Translations under genes and position numbers: made by a program
Assembly: GCF_005144585.1 (NCBI RefSeq)
Contig: NZ_SSMQ01000092.1
Coordinates: forward strand, 1 to 41,031
Direction of reading: 5' to 3'
DNA: 41,031 nucleotides
Source: Polyangium fumosum
GTDB lineage: Bacteria; Myxococcota_A; Polyangia; Polyangiales; Polyangiaceae
Shown: piece by piece, positions 25,558 through 33,412 of the stretch
Layout: each line of letters opens with the position of its first letter
How positions within the stretch are numbered: position 1 is the first letter of the stretch
The notes under the pieces: generated by a model
Seen by the model: only the letters and a program-made list of their open reading frames with translations
Told to the model about the DNA's origin: nothing
The model's database searches: none

Positions 25558-26245
25558 GTCGTTTTCTATCGATCTTTCGCGGAGTTTGTCCGAAATGGGC
25601 GCCCGACGGACGTTCTGGACGCGCCGTGGTGGGGCACCTGCCGGGTCCGATCGTGGAACGTCTCTTTGGTGTTCGCGCGCGGGGAAGGCAATGGAGAGAG
25701 CCCCGTGAGCGCACCGACGCCTCTCGCGTACGTCGGTCGCGTCAGGACGGGGATTCGCCCATCTTCACGTTACGCCCGAGCGCAACGATGCCGTTCCCTG
25801 TTTTGCTGCCGTGAGGAAGGGAGGGGAACCTCGGAGCCAGAACGAGAGATATGCACGGCTCCTGGGTCGTCGCGCCCCACACGACCTTCCTTGGTTTACG
25901 GCTCCACCTCGTTCAAAACGGAACAGGTTTACCACGGGACATTGGGCATGCAAGGGTTCAGGGCGAAGAGCAAGCTATGGAGCCGATCTCCGCAAGCTCG
26001 GATTCGAATCCAAAGAGCCGTTTGAAAATCTTACCTTGACATAGCACCTGGCACATGGCCCGCGCCGGCCAGGGCGAAAGAGGTTCGCCTGCCGGCCATG
26101 CCGTATACGCGTCCCGCCTGAGAGGCGGCTCCCGTTTGAAGGGAACCCTCCGAGGAAGCAACCGAGGAAGCACGATTCCTACGGCACGGCCCCACGCGGC
26201 GAGGAGGCGTCCATTGAGGAAGGAGCGAGAGAGGTTTGTCGCTGA

Positions 26246-26288
26246 CCTGCGGCGATGTGCAGTTCATCGAACGGGCCGAGGCAAGACC
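26246..26288 (+). repeat. Fragment of the inverted-repeat element family
   Basis: GTGCAGTTCATCGAACGGGC followed by GAGGCAAGACC matches the inner end of the arms at 20940-20968 and 27920-27949 (GCGCAGTTC...AAC.GGCC...CAAGACC). Only the inner end is present. The outer hairpins and the second arm are missing, so this is a solo remnant. Confidence 0.7.
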
Positions 26289-26296
26289 GGGAGCCG

Positions 26297-26423
26297 GGAT
26301 TGTTTCCAAAGCGCATCGGGGGGGCCCGATGCCGCCCCCTGCGCCCTGGCGGACGCGGACCTCGAATGCATCGCACGGCTTCGCGTCGCGGCGGGATCGT
26401 TTCCAAAGCGTTGGAAACAATCC
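26297..26423. repeat. 17-bp direct repeat, each copy with a hairpin
   Basis: GGATTGTTTCCAAAGCG at 26297-26313 and GGATCGTTTCCAAAGCG at 26394-26410 differ by one base and lie 97 bases apart. The second copy is the left half of a 13-bp stem with one mismatch and a four-base loop (26394-26423). The first runs into another stem, GCATCGGG...CCCGATGC (26313-26332). Both lie shortly upstream of the start at 26483 and could be operators or attenuator-like hairpins for that gene. Confidence 0.6.
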
Positions 26424-26482
26424 AACCCAAGAGCCCTCCTGTCGGAGATTTACAGAACCAGACCTCCCTGGTAGGGGGGGCG

Positions 26483-27802
26483 ATGGGCGTCACCGCGTAC
26501 CTCGAGTGCTACGGCTCCGAAGACTTCGACCCGGCCTCGGGCGGCACCGGGCTCTTCGGGACCAAGGGCCTCCTCCCGCCCGCTTGGTTTCTCTTCTTCG
26601 ACGCCGCGGACTTCACCTCCGTGCGCTCGAAGCACGATGGCAGCACCTACTCGCTCCTCCGCCGCCCCGCATCCCAGGCCGCCGCCCGCGCCCACGAACG
26701 GATCGAGGCGCTGAAGCCCCACATCACGCCGGAGCTCGACGCCGTGCTGCGCTCGTTCCTCGCCGCCGTCGAGAAGGCCTGCACTCCCTGCGATCTCGGC
26801 GAGCCCCTCGACCACCAGCGCGTGCTCGTCTTCAACACCCACCGCTTCGAGTCCACCCGGGCCGAGCTCAACGCTTGTATCGGCTGGTTCGACGCGTTCG
26901 CCGCGAAGGGCTACTCCGCTCGCCTCGCCACACGCGCCGAGTCGATCTTCGACCCCTGCGACGGCCTCGACTTCGACGAAGACGACCGGAAGCTCGACGT
27001 CGGCGACCCAGACGCGCTCTGCGGCTGGCCCTCCAGCGTGACGGACAAGGCGCCCCCCGTCGTTCCGAAGCCGCCCCCGCCCAGCGCGGACGCCAGTTCT
27101 CTCGACGCCATCCTGGCGCGCGTGTGGGCCCATCCGGCAGACCTCGATGTTCGCCTCGCCTGCGCGAAAGAGCTGTCCGCCCTCGGCGACCCTCGCGGCG
27201 AGTTCATCCCGCTCGATTGCGCCAAAAAGCTCACCCACCGCCAGCTCAAGCGTCACGAGCAGCTCCTCGACGACGCGCGTGTACACCACCCCTTCAGCCG
27301 CGCGCGTACCTTCCACCAAGGCCTTCCGGTCGAAGTGGAGTGGAACGCCGCGCCCGGCGATCCCCTCGTCGGCCACCCCGCCTGGTCCACCGTCGAGAGC
27401 GTGATCTTCTCCGGCCCCGTCGCGCTGCTCCCGCCCGTGCGCCAGCTCCAGGCGACGCCCGCGCTCCTCCGCGCCATCGACCGGCCGGTGCCCTACGTCT
27501 CCATCTGCATGAGCGACGACAAGGACCCCGCAGCCTGGGCGGCGCTCGAATCCACGGAGCGCTTCCCAAACCTCGTCGAGGTCCGCGTTATCACGCCCGC
27601 GACCGTCTGGCTCCCCGAAGCAGGGCAGCGGCTCATCACGCGGAGGCCCTCGGTGCGGCTCCACGCCAGCTCGCCCCTCGTACCCCTCCCTCCGCTCACG
27701 CCCCTCACAGCCGAGGAGCACGCCGCACGCGTCGCGCGATGGGCGAACCCACCGGAGGCCCGCTTCGCCGAGGGGCCTCGCTACGACAACGGATTCAACT
27801 GA
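26483..27802 (+). CDS. Uncharacterised protein with TIGR02996-like segment
   Basis: The product is 439 residues if started at the ATG at 26483, which follows a purine-rich AGGGGGGG. The open frame reaches back to 26255 but would then translate repeat sequence. Residues about 1-180 form an unknown domain (VTAYLECYG, HRFESTRAELNACIGWFDAF). After a Pro-rich linker, residues about 205-270 contain DAILARVWAHPADLDVRLA and LGDPRGEFIPLD, matching the TIGR02996 repeat-companion domain of planctomycetes and myxobacteria. In that family a leucine-rich-like region usually follows, and the last ~150 residues here have short repeats of that kind. No enzyme motif or signal peptide is seen. A cytoplasmic interaction protein is the best guess. 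Confidence 0.75.
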   Translation: MGVTAYLECYGSEDFDPASGGTGLFGTKGLLPPAWFLFFDAADFTSVRSKHDGSTYSLLRRPASQAAARAHERIEALKPHITPELDAVLRSFLAAVEKACTPCDLGEPLDHQRVLVFNTHRFESTRAELNACIGWFDAFAAKGYSARLATRAESIFDPCDGLDFDEDDRKLDVGDPDALCGWPSSVTDKAPPVVPKPPPPSADASSLDAILARVWAHPADLDVRLACAKELSALGDPRGEFIPLDCAKKLTHRQLKRHEQLLDDARVHHPFSRARTFHQGLPVEVEWNAAPGDPLVGHPAWSTVESVIFSGPVALLPPVRQLQATPALLRAIDRPVPYVSICMSDDKDPAAWAALESTERFPNLVEVRVITPATVWLPEAGQRLITRRPSVRLHASSPLVPLPPLTPLTAEEHAARVARWANPPEARFAEGPRYDNGFN

Positions 27803-27816
27803 CCCGTTCACGGTGA

Positions 27817-28134
27817 AGCCGTTTCGCTGGGGCTTTGCCCCAGGCCCCAGCAGGGGCTCTCCGCCCCTGCACCCGGACCAGCGAGGCGCTGGACCCAAGC
27901 TCGATGAACTGCGCGATGCGCAGTTCATCGAACAGGCCCGGTCAAGACCAGCAACGGCGTTGCCCACCAAGGCAGCCGCGTTGCGGGTTCTGCTGGCACC
28001 CCGGCTCCTTCGTCGGCCTGTTTGAAAAACTGCGCGGAGCGCAGTTTTTCAACCCTGGGTCCAGCGCCTCGCTGGTCCGGGGTCGAGGGGGCGGACAGCC
28101 CCCCGCGGGGTCCGGGGCAGCGCCCCGGCGCGGC
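27817..28134. repeat. Large inverted-repeat element between convergent genes (copy 2)
   Basis: Arms at 27817-27949 and 28012-28134 are imperfect inverse copies, with a ~62-base spacer. They share the same nested hairpins as the element at 20836: GGGGCTTTGCCCC or GGGGCGCTGCCCC, a CCAGCGAGGCGCTGG stem, and GAACTGCGC...GCGCAGTTC. The right arm ends one base before the stop codon of the minus-strand gene at 28136, and the left arm starts 14 bases after the plus-strand stop. This exact fit between two convergent genes again suggests use as a two-way terminator. Confidence 0.82.
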
Positions 28135-28135
28135 G

Positions 28136-28852
28136 TCAAGCGACCGGCGTTGGCCCTTCGCGCGTCTCGCTGCTGACGCTGTCGCCTTCGTTCGTGTCTG
28201 CGGTTGCGAGGGCGGACCGTGTGCGGACCTCGTCGAAAAAGAGTGCTTGGGAGACCTTGTCGCGTGGCAGTTCGGCTTCGACGCGGGCCATCACCTCGGC
28301 GTACGTCGTGAGGAACCTGTCCTTCGTCGCATTCCGGGCTGCCCGCAGATCACGCGCGTGCTGGACGGCGATCTGACGGTTCAAGAGGGCGGCCTGGTAA
28401 CGCTGCCGGAGCACGCCGAGCTCGATCTTCTCGGCTTCGGCCTCGGGCCACGACGCCTGGGCGGCGGCGAGCCGCCCTTCGAGATCGATCATGGCTTCGA
28501 CTTGTGAGGCGCCGAAGAGGCGGATGATCGGGGCGGATCCCTCGGGGAAGACCAGGCTTGCGATTCGGCCTTTTCGTTTGCCGTCGGCGATCTCGGCCTT
28601 CTGCTGCGAGAGCCGGATGCGCCGATCGGAGACGTAATTCTCGTACTTGATGTCGACGCGGGTGGGGAGAATGGCCTTGAGGGCCTTCTCGTACTCCGCT
28701 TGCGCCGTCGCGAGCTCGGTGGCGCCCGCGCGCATCTTGTCTTCGAGCGAGGCGAATGCGGCCTGGCACGAGAACTTGCTGAGCATACATGTGGCGTGGG
28801 CGGCGAGATCGAGGCACTTCGAGACGGGGGTGCTCTGCGTGGGCGATTGCAT
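28136..28852 (-). CDS. Coiled-coil protein of unknown function
   Basis: A 238-residue protein with an excellent ribosome site (AAGGAGG eight bases before the ATG). Apart from a short N-terminus with two cysteines, it is almost wholly helical and charged. Long heptad-like stretches occur at about 30-75 and 115-215 (ELATAQAEYEKALKAIL, EAEAEKIELGVLRQRYQAAL). There is no signal peptide or membrane segment. It looks like a cytoplasmic coiled-coil structural or scaffold protein, and I recognise no family. The stop lies right against the inverted-repeat element. The 304-bp repeat copy 2 lies about 250 bases upstream of its start and may be part of its 5' region. Confidence 0.75.
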   Translation of the reverse strand: MQSPTQSTPVSKCLDLAAHATCMLSKFSCQAAFASLEDKMRAGATELATAQAEYEKALKAILPTRVDIKYENYVSDRRIRLSQQKAEIADGKRKGRIASLVFPEGSAPIIRLFGASQVEAMIDLEGRLAAAQASWPEAEAEKIELGVLRQRYQAALLNRQIAVQHARDLRAARNATKDRFLTTYAEVMARVEAELPRDKVSQALFFDEVRTRSALATADTNEGDSVSSETREGPTPVA

Positions 28853-29484
28853 CGAGGCATCCTCCTTGGAAGGGGATACGCGCCGAGGAGCGTGAGGGCG
28901 CTCGGGGCGCGTGGGTTTCGTGGGTGCGCGTGGTCATCATCGCGCGGGCCGTTCGACGTTGTGGCCGAACGTTTCTTGGGCGGCTTTGCTCTTGCAACGT
29001 GGGCTGGAGCTGGCGAAGGCCGCCTGCGGCGTGCGCGCGAGGGGGTCGCGCCACGCGCCTCGCCTGCGCTTGCGCCGATGCCCATCGAGCGCGCGCGCCT
29101 GCGCGATCGTCCTTGCAGCGGCGCGAAGGCGCCCGGTCCATGTGCGCGGCGCGGAATGCACCGGCGCAACGGCGGCGGGGACGCTGCGATCTGCGCGCTT
29201 GCGTCGACGCAAACGGGGGCAGGACCACGGCACGGCGACACTTGCGCGCGCGCACGCGCTCCCGCGCCGCGGGCGCGACGTCCCTCGCGCACATGCAAGG
29301 CACGCCGCGCGGATGGCTCGGGGCGCCTTGCACGCATGCGACACCCACCGAGCGATTGGCATCGGGCCCTTTGCGCGCGTGCATGGCGAGTCGCGCACCT
29401 GCTGGACGAGCTGTCGCGTCGATCGACGCTTCCTGGTGTCCCCGCGCGCGGGTGCAAAACGCGCGTGCACCCCACGCGCACCCC
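28853..29484. other. Intergenic region holding repeat copy 2
   Basis: 632 bases lie between two minus-strand genes. About half is the 304-bp repeat (29104-29406). The part next to 28852 must carry the promoter of the coiled-coil gene, but no clear promoter is visible. Open frames here do not look coding. Confidence 0.55.
29104..29406 (+). repeat. Dispersed 304-bp non-coding repeat, copy 2
   Basis: This is the same orientation and almost the same length as 17511-17814, roughly 80 percent identical by eye over the first 110 bases and less in the middle. The palindrome TTGCGTCGACGCAA is kept at its first position. Its inverted partner has changed to a GC-rich variant, so the long stem of copy 1 is not conserved in full. 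It lies between two minus-strand genes rather than two 3' ends, so a pure terminator role does not explain both copies. Confidence 0.8.
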
Positions 29485-30171
29485 TCAGGGCGGAGCGCGC
29501 AGCGAAAGGTCGCTCGCGAGCTTGTCGAAAAGCGCCGCCGCCATCGTCGGCACGTACGTCTCTGCCCACCGCTCGAGCAGCGCCGCGAACCCCGCGACCT
29601 CCGCCTCGACCTCCGCGAGCGCCGCGCGTAGCACCGCCGGCGCGACCTCGATCGCCGCTTCTTTTTTCTCGTGGTACCCGAGCGCCAGCAGCCCCGTGTC
29701 GAGACGCGCGATGTAGGGCGTCGGATCGTGCCCGCCCCACGGCGGCGGCCCGCCTTCGGCGAACGTGATCCACGCGCGCCAGCTTTCGAGCCCCGTGCAG
29801 CACTCCGGCGCCAGCACCAGCGCGCCGCCGCACGTGATCTCGATCCCGCCGGCCACCACCACCTTCTCCTCCGAAAGCAGCCGCCGCGCCACCGCCTCCG
29901 CCGTGGGTTCGAGCTCGTCGTCGGTCCCGAACCCGTACATCGCGATCGCCGCCATCACCGTCCCGACCTCGAGGGGATCCATCGCCCCGGTCAGCGTGAT
30001 CGTACGAAACCCTTCTTCGCGGCGGTACGGGTGCGTCGGTGACGACGGCGGCACGAAGTCGGCCCGCGCCTCCTCGCTGAACAGCGCCCCGCGCCAATGC
30101 GGCCACGGCAGCACCTCCCCCACCCCGTGCGACCGCACGACGATCGCGTGGCACCGCAATTCGCTCGCCAT
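29485..30171 (-). CDS. Hypothetical cytoplasmic protein
   Basis: A 228-residue protein without signal peptide or membrane segment. The N-terminal half has alternating beta-type segments (CHAIVVRSHGVGEVL, EEGFRTITLTGAMDPLEVGT). The middle contains GGIEITCGGALVLAPECCTGLESWRAWI and an aromatic-rich GGPPPWGGHDPTPYI. The C-terminal ~60 residues are a long amphipathic helix (VLRAALAEVEAEVAGFAALLERW). It is encoded alone, divergent from the OmpA-domain gene. I recognise no family. Composition and codon use look like a genuine host gene. Confidence 0.72.
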   Translation of the reverse strand: MASELRCHAIVVRSHGVGEVLPWPHWRGALFSEEARADFVPPSSPTHPYRREEGFRTITLTGAMDPLEVGTVMAAIAMYGFGTDDELEPTAEAVARRLLSEEKVVVAGGIEITCGGALVLAPECCTGLESWRAWITFAEGGPPPWGGHDPTPYIARLDTGLLALGYHEKKEAAIEVAPAVLRAALAEVEAEVAGFAALLERWAETYVPTMAAALFDKLASDLSLRAPP

Positions 30172-30552
30172 TCACGCGAGAATAGGTCCGAGGTCGGCGC
30201 GCCGTCCAGCCCCCTCCGGCGTGCATTGCAATGCCGCGTGGGCCCTCCGGCCCCTGCGCGCCCCTCGCTGGCGTGGTCGTCCACCGGCCCATTCCAGATC
30301 CTCTCGCCCTTCCGTCTGGAACGTGGACCTGGAAAAACCAGGGGCCATAGGGCTCGAATTTTTTGACGCAGGTGCCGCGCCGCCGTCAGCGAGGCGACGT
30401 GCGCCACGTTTTCGCCGTCCGGAGCATGCTGGAGGGCGTCAAGGCTCTGGATTCCGTCGCCGACCTGAGGGAGTCTGTCGTCCAGACACACCGACGGCCG
30501 GCCTTTTGGCGCCGGCCCTTCCGCCTCCTCACGAGGCATGGAGACCGTGCTC
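30172..30552. promoter_or_regulatory. Divergent upstream region of the OmpA-domain gene
   Basis: 381 non-coding bases. CCTGG-AAAAA-CCAGG at 30328-30342 and a run of six T at 30359-30364 could form a weak terminator-like unit. GGCCGGC at 30496-30502 is inverted at 30511-30517, a short strong hairpin 36 bases before the start at 30553. No promoter could be assigned with confidence. Confidence 0.35.
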
Positions 30553-31341
30553 ATGAACCGATGCCTTCTGGCTGTCCCCGTCCTTCTGGCCTCGCTCGTG
30601 GGTGGCTGTGGTCACTCCGAAGACGAGTGGAGAGCGCAGCTCGCCAAGTACAACGAGCTCCAGGACTCCAGCGAAGCAAAAAAGGCCGAGCTGGAGAAGC
30701 AGCTCGCCGAAGCCAAGCAGCACGTCGCCGACCTCGAGAAGCAGCTTCAGGACGCCGGCGCGGACGTGAAGAAGATGAGCTCGACGCTCGAGGACCAGGA
30801 GAAGGCCCTCGCCGAGTACAAGGCCCGCGCCAAGCAGCTCGAGGCCATCAAGGCGCGCTTCGACCTCCTGCGCAAGAAGCTCGACGAGCTGACCAAGCTC
30901 GGCCTCGCCGTCAGCATCCGCCGAAACCGCATGGTCATCTCGCTCCCGGGCGACGTGCTCTTCGATACGGGCAAGGTCGAGCTGAAGAAAGAAGGCGAGG
31001 ACATCCTCAAGAAGGTCGCCCAGGTCATCAAGGCCGACAAATCCCTGGCCGATCGTGATTATCAGGTCGCGGGTCACACCGACAACCAGCCCCTCAACGG
31101 CGGCACGTACCAGGACAACTGGGGCCTCTCGCTGATGCGCGCCCGCTCGGTGTTGATCTTCCTCGTGGGCAAGGGCGGGGCGCTGCCGCGCGCGCACTGG
31201 AGCGCCGCAGGTTTCGCGGACACCGACCCGGTGGCGAACAACGGCACCAAGGACGGGCAGCAGAAGAATCGGCGCTGCGATCTCATCGTCGTGCCCGACG
31301 TCGACGAGATGATCGATTTGACGAAGCTCACCAAGGAGTGA
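30553..31341 (+). CDS. OmpA-domain peptidoglycan-binding lipoprotein
   Basis: A 262-residue protein. The signal peptide ends in a lipobox, LVGGC, with C19 as the anchored residue. Residues about 22-115 form a strong Lys/Glu-rich coiled coil (KAELEKQLAEAKQHVADLEK). Residues about 118-255 are an OmpA/MotB C-terminal domain with the peptidoglycan-contact signatures GHTDNQP, LMRARSV and NRRCDLIV. It should tether the outer membrane to the cell wall in the manner of Pal, but with a long spacer helix. An ATG at 30538 is also possible. The ATG at 30553 has GGAG at a proper distance and gives a cleaner signal peptide. A GC-rich hairpin follows the stop. Confidence 0.92.
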   Translation: MNRCLLAVPVLLASLVGGCGHSEDEWRAQLAKYNELQDSSEAKKAELEKQLAEAKQHVADLEKQLQDAGADVKKMSSTLEDQEKALAEYKARAKQLEAIKARFDLLRKKLDELTKLGLAVSIRRNRMVISLPGDVLFDTGKVELKKEGEDILKKVAQVIKADKSLADRDYQVAGHTDNQPLNGGTYQDNWGLSLMRARSVLIFLVGKGGALPRAHWSAAGFADTDPVANNGTKDGQQKNRRCDLIVVPDVDEMIDLTKLTKE

Positions 31342-31347
31342 GAGCCT

Positions 31348-31366
31348 GGAGCCGCGCCGCGGCTCC
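31348..31366 (+). terminator. Hairpin after the OmpA-domain gene
   Basis: GGAGCCGCG-C-CGCGGCTCC is a perfect inverted repeat starting seven bases after the stop codon. There is no T-tract, so it would act as a weak or factor-aided terminator. Confidence 0.5.
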
Positions 31367-31445
31367 CCTGGCTCGGTCTCTCGAATTCGGGGGCGCCCGC
31401 ACTACGAGGCGCCCCGGGCCGGCTGTAAATGCAGCTCCCGTGCGT

Positions 31446-31476
31446 GCGGCGCGCTGGCCGGATGGCAGCGCGCCGC
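31446..31476 (-). terminator. Hairpin after the secreted-protein gene
   Basis: GCGGCGCGCTG and CAGCGCGCCGC form a perfect 11-bp stem with a nine-base loop. It lies a few bases beyond the stop of the minus-strand gene at 31483. There is no T-tract. Confidence 0.6.
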
Positions 31477-31482
31477 CGCCTT

Positions 31483-32121
31483 TCAGGAGCCGGACAATGG
31501 CGTCGTGCCGTTGTACGCGCGGAACTTGTACAACGAGAGCGTGGCACCATTCGTCCCAAGGCCGAGCGCCGTGTTGACGGCGGCGGAGAGGCCATTGCAC
31601 GCCCCGCTGCCCGAGCCGCTCATCGCGGGGATGGTGAAGGTGCTCGACGTCGTGTTTCCCCAGTCGCCGGAGACATAGATGGTGAACGTGCCGGTCTGGC
31701 AGTTGACCGTCGTGATGCCCTGCCCGGCTTCCGCGACCTGCAGCTTCGCGGTCATCTCCCAATTGATGTCGGGGTCGGCGCCCGAAAGATCGGTGGTACC
31801 TACGACATCGGTGAAGAGGAGCCGCACCCGGACAGCAACGCCATTGACGAGCGCGTCCGTGAGCTCGAGCTGCATCGTCGACCCGACGAAGCTCATGTTG
31901 CCCGCGCTGTCGGTGTCGGCCGAGAAGGAGTTGGTCCCGGCGAGGCCGGTCGTGGACTTGCCGTTCGAGAAGTCCAGGAACGGCGTGCCGCCATTTTTGT
32001 AAAACTCGAATTTGCAGTTGAGGCCAGGGTTGTCGATGGGGCTGGCGTGGGCGCTTCCGCTGAGCGTGACACACGCGATCGTCGCCAGGCTGGCCATCCA
32101 CCACGATGCACTTCGGATCAT
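31483..32121 (-). CDS. Secreted beta-rich protein of unknown function
   Basis: The product is 212 residues from the ATG at 32121, with AAGGA eight bases before it. A longer frame to 32172 would place 17 extra residues before the signal peptide. The signal peptide is MIRSASWWMASLATIAC...GSAHA. The mature part is rich in Thr, Ser, Gly and Asn with alternating beta pattern (LEFTD/VRVRLLFTDVV, TGTFTIYVSGDWGNTTSSTF) and only two or three cysteines, as in extracellular beta-sandwich or surface proteins. TTGACT lies about 50 bases upstream and may be a -35 box with a poor -10. No family is recognised. It is convergent with the OmpA-domain gene. Confidence 0.78.
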   Translation of the reverse strand: MIRSASWWMASLATIACVTLSGSAHASPIDNPGLNCKFEFYKNGGTPFLDFSNGKSTTGLAGTNSFSADTDSAGNMSFVGSTMQLELTDALVNGVAVRVRLLFTDVVGTTDLSGADPDINWEMTAKLQVAEAGQGITTVNCQTGTFTIYVSGDWGNTTSSTFTIPAMSGSGSGACNGLSAAVNTALGLGTNGATLSLYKFRAYNGTTPLSGS

Positions 32122-32323
32122 GAAACCGTCCTTTGTCCCCCGCCGCACGGCTACACCGCCCTGTCCGTCCAAGTCAACGTGGAAAAAGTATTGCGCACGA
32201 GTACGACGCCTCTCTACCTGTGCCGGTGGAAAGACGCATCAACAACGTAAAATCAACCACTTGCACGCGTGGTGGGTACCATGTACGCGTGCTGGTTCCG
32301 CAATGACGCCTCCCACCGCTGCG

Positions 32324-33337
32324 ATGTCGCATCCCCGCCGAATCCTCTCGGGGCCTCTCTCGGCCCTCGCCGTGGTCGTGCTCGTCGCGTGCGGCGGAAG
32401 CGCGCCTCCGGGAGGAGCCTCGACGCCCGCCGAGGCGAGCGCCGCCTCGCCGTTTGGCCTTCATTCGATGGCGCGTTTCCACCTCCGCGGCGCGTCGTCC
32501 GGACCGCTCGACGGGCTTTCGCTCGGCATGAGGCTCGAAGACGCCTGGGCGCGCGCGTCGGCATTACGCAGTGCATTCCGAGTCGAGATGGAGGCGAGCG
32601 CCTACGAGGCCTTGCGGCGTCGTGTGCCCGAGCTCGGCGAGGGAAGTGGAGGTGGCAATCGCTTCTGGACGACGCGCGGTCGGTCCGCGACGCGGACGAT
32701 CGTGGACGGCGTCGGCTACGAGCTCCGCTTCGATCACACGGCTCGTCTGTGGGCCGTCCATCTTCGTCTGCCCAAGGAGAGCGCGCGGGACGCGGCGGTC
32801 GCGGGCTGGGGACCGCCCGCCATCGACGAGCGTTATCGCGTGTGGCTCGACGAAGCGACGGGGACCCAAGCCGCCGCCGTCGATTGCTACAAGGACGACG
32901 TGCCTGCGGGCTGCGTGATCGAGCTCTCGCCGTTCCAGTCCGTCGAGAAGACCCTCGCGGAGATCTTCCCCGACGAGGCAACCCTCGTCGGGCGGACCGA
33001 GGAGAGCTTGCCGTTCGGCGACGGGATCCACTGGGATTTCGTTCGTTATTACCTCGTGCCGAACCCCGCTGAATTGTGGCGGCCTCTCGAGGTGCAGTTC
33101 GACAAGGCGGCACCACGACGCGTCGTCGCGTACCGAACGATCTTCTCCTACGTCTACGCGGTGTCCAGACGCGACGCGATCCTGGCCTCGATCCAGGCCG
33201 CGGTGCCCGACCTCGCCCGGATCGAGGCCCCCACGATGGCTGGCACTTGCTGGGCCGGGAGCCGCAAGGGAACACGCGTCGAGGTCTGCGAGAACCACAC
33301 GAGTTTCCTCATTACGGTGGGCGCCTGGACGTTGTGA
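32324..33337 (+). CDS. Lipoprotein of unknown function
   Basis: 337 residues starting MSHPRRILSGPLSALAVVV, with lipobox LVACGG, a short Pro/Ala linker and a globular domain. In-frame ATG at 32303 would add seven residues, and neither start has a good ribosome site. The domain contains LDGLSLGMRLEDAWARASALR near the N-terminus, VGYELRFDHTARLWAVHLRL in the middle, and two or three cysteines (VDCYKDDVPAGC, GTCWAG, VEVCENH) likely forming disulphides. Calcyclin-like or known enzyme motifs are absent. It stands alone between a divergent secreted-protein gene and a strong bidirectional hairpin terminator. Confidence 0.75.
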   Translation: MSHPRRILSGPLSALAVVVLVACGGSAPPGGASTPAEASAASPFGLHSMARFHLRGASSGPLDGLSLGMRLEDAWARASALRSAFRVEMEASAYEALRRRVPELGEGSGGGNRFWTTRGRSATRTIVDGVGYELRFDHTARLWAVHLRLPKESARDAAVAGWGPPAIDERYRVWLDEATGTQAAAVDCYKDDVPAGCVIELSPFQSVEKTLAEIFPDEATLVGRTEESLPFGDGIHWDFVRYYLVPNPAELWRPLEVQFDKAAPRRVVAYRTIFSYVYAVSRRDAILASIQAAVPDLARIEAPTMAGTCWAGSRKGTRVEVCENHTSFLITVGAWTL

Positions 33338-33342
33338 TGCGG

Positions 33343-33377
33343 CCGGCTCGCCCGCATCGGTAGAGGGGGCGAGCCGG
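33343..33377. terminator. Bidirectional hairpin terminator
   Basis: CCGGCTCGCCC (33343-33353) pairs perfectly with GGGCGAGCCGG (33367-33377) around a 13-base loop. It starts five bases after one stop codon and ends 36 bases before the other, so it serves both convergent genes. TCAAAA follows; there is no long T-run. Confidence 0.75.
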
Positions 33378-33412
33378 TCAAAACGAGCGGACTCCGTGGG
33401 GGGAGCGGAGGC

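Larger units (their letters stand above)
25558..26482. other. Long intergenic region, no credible gene
   Basis: Over 900 bases lie between the divergent efflux operon and the gene at 26483. Several short open frames exist, but none has a protein-like composition, a start with a ribosome site or recognisable motifs. GC drops noticeably at about 25900-26045. TTGACA occurs at 26036-26041 without a good -10 partner. The right part holds a fragment of the inverted-repeat family (26246-26288) and two related hairpins (26297-26332 and 26394-26423). Confidence 0.5.

Noticed and set aside
25975-26025. GGATTCGAATCC resembling a tRNA T-arm
   Set aside because: The bases flanking TTCGAAT do not form the five-pair stem, and no acceptor, D or anticodon arm can be drawn upstream.
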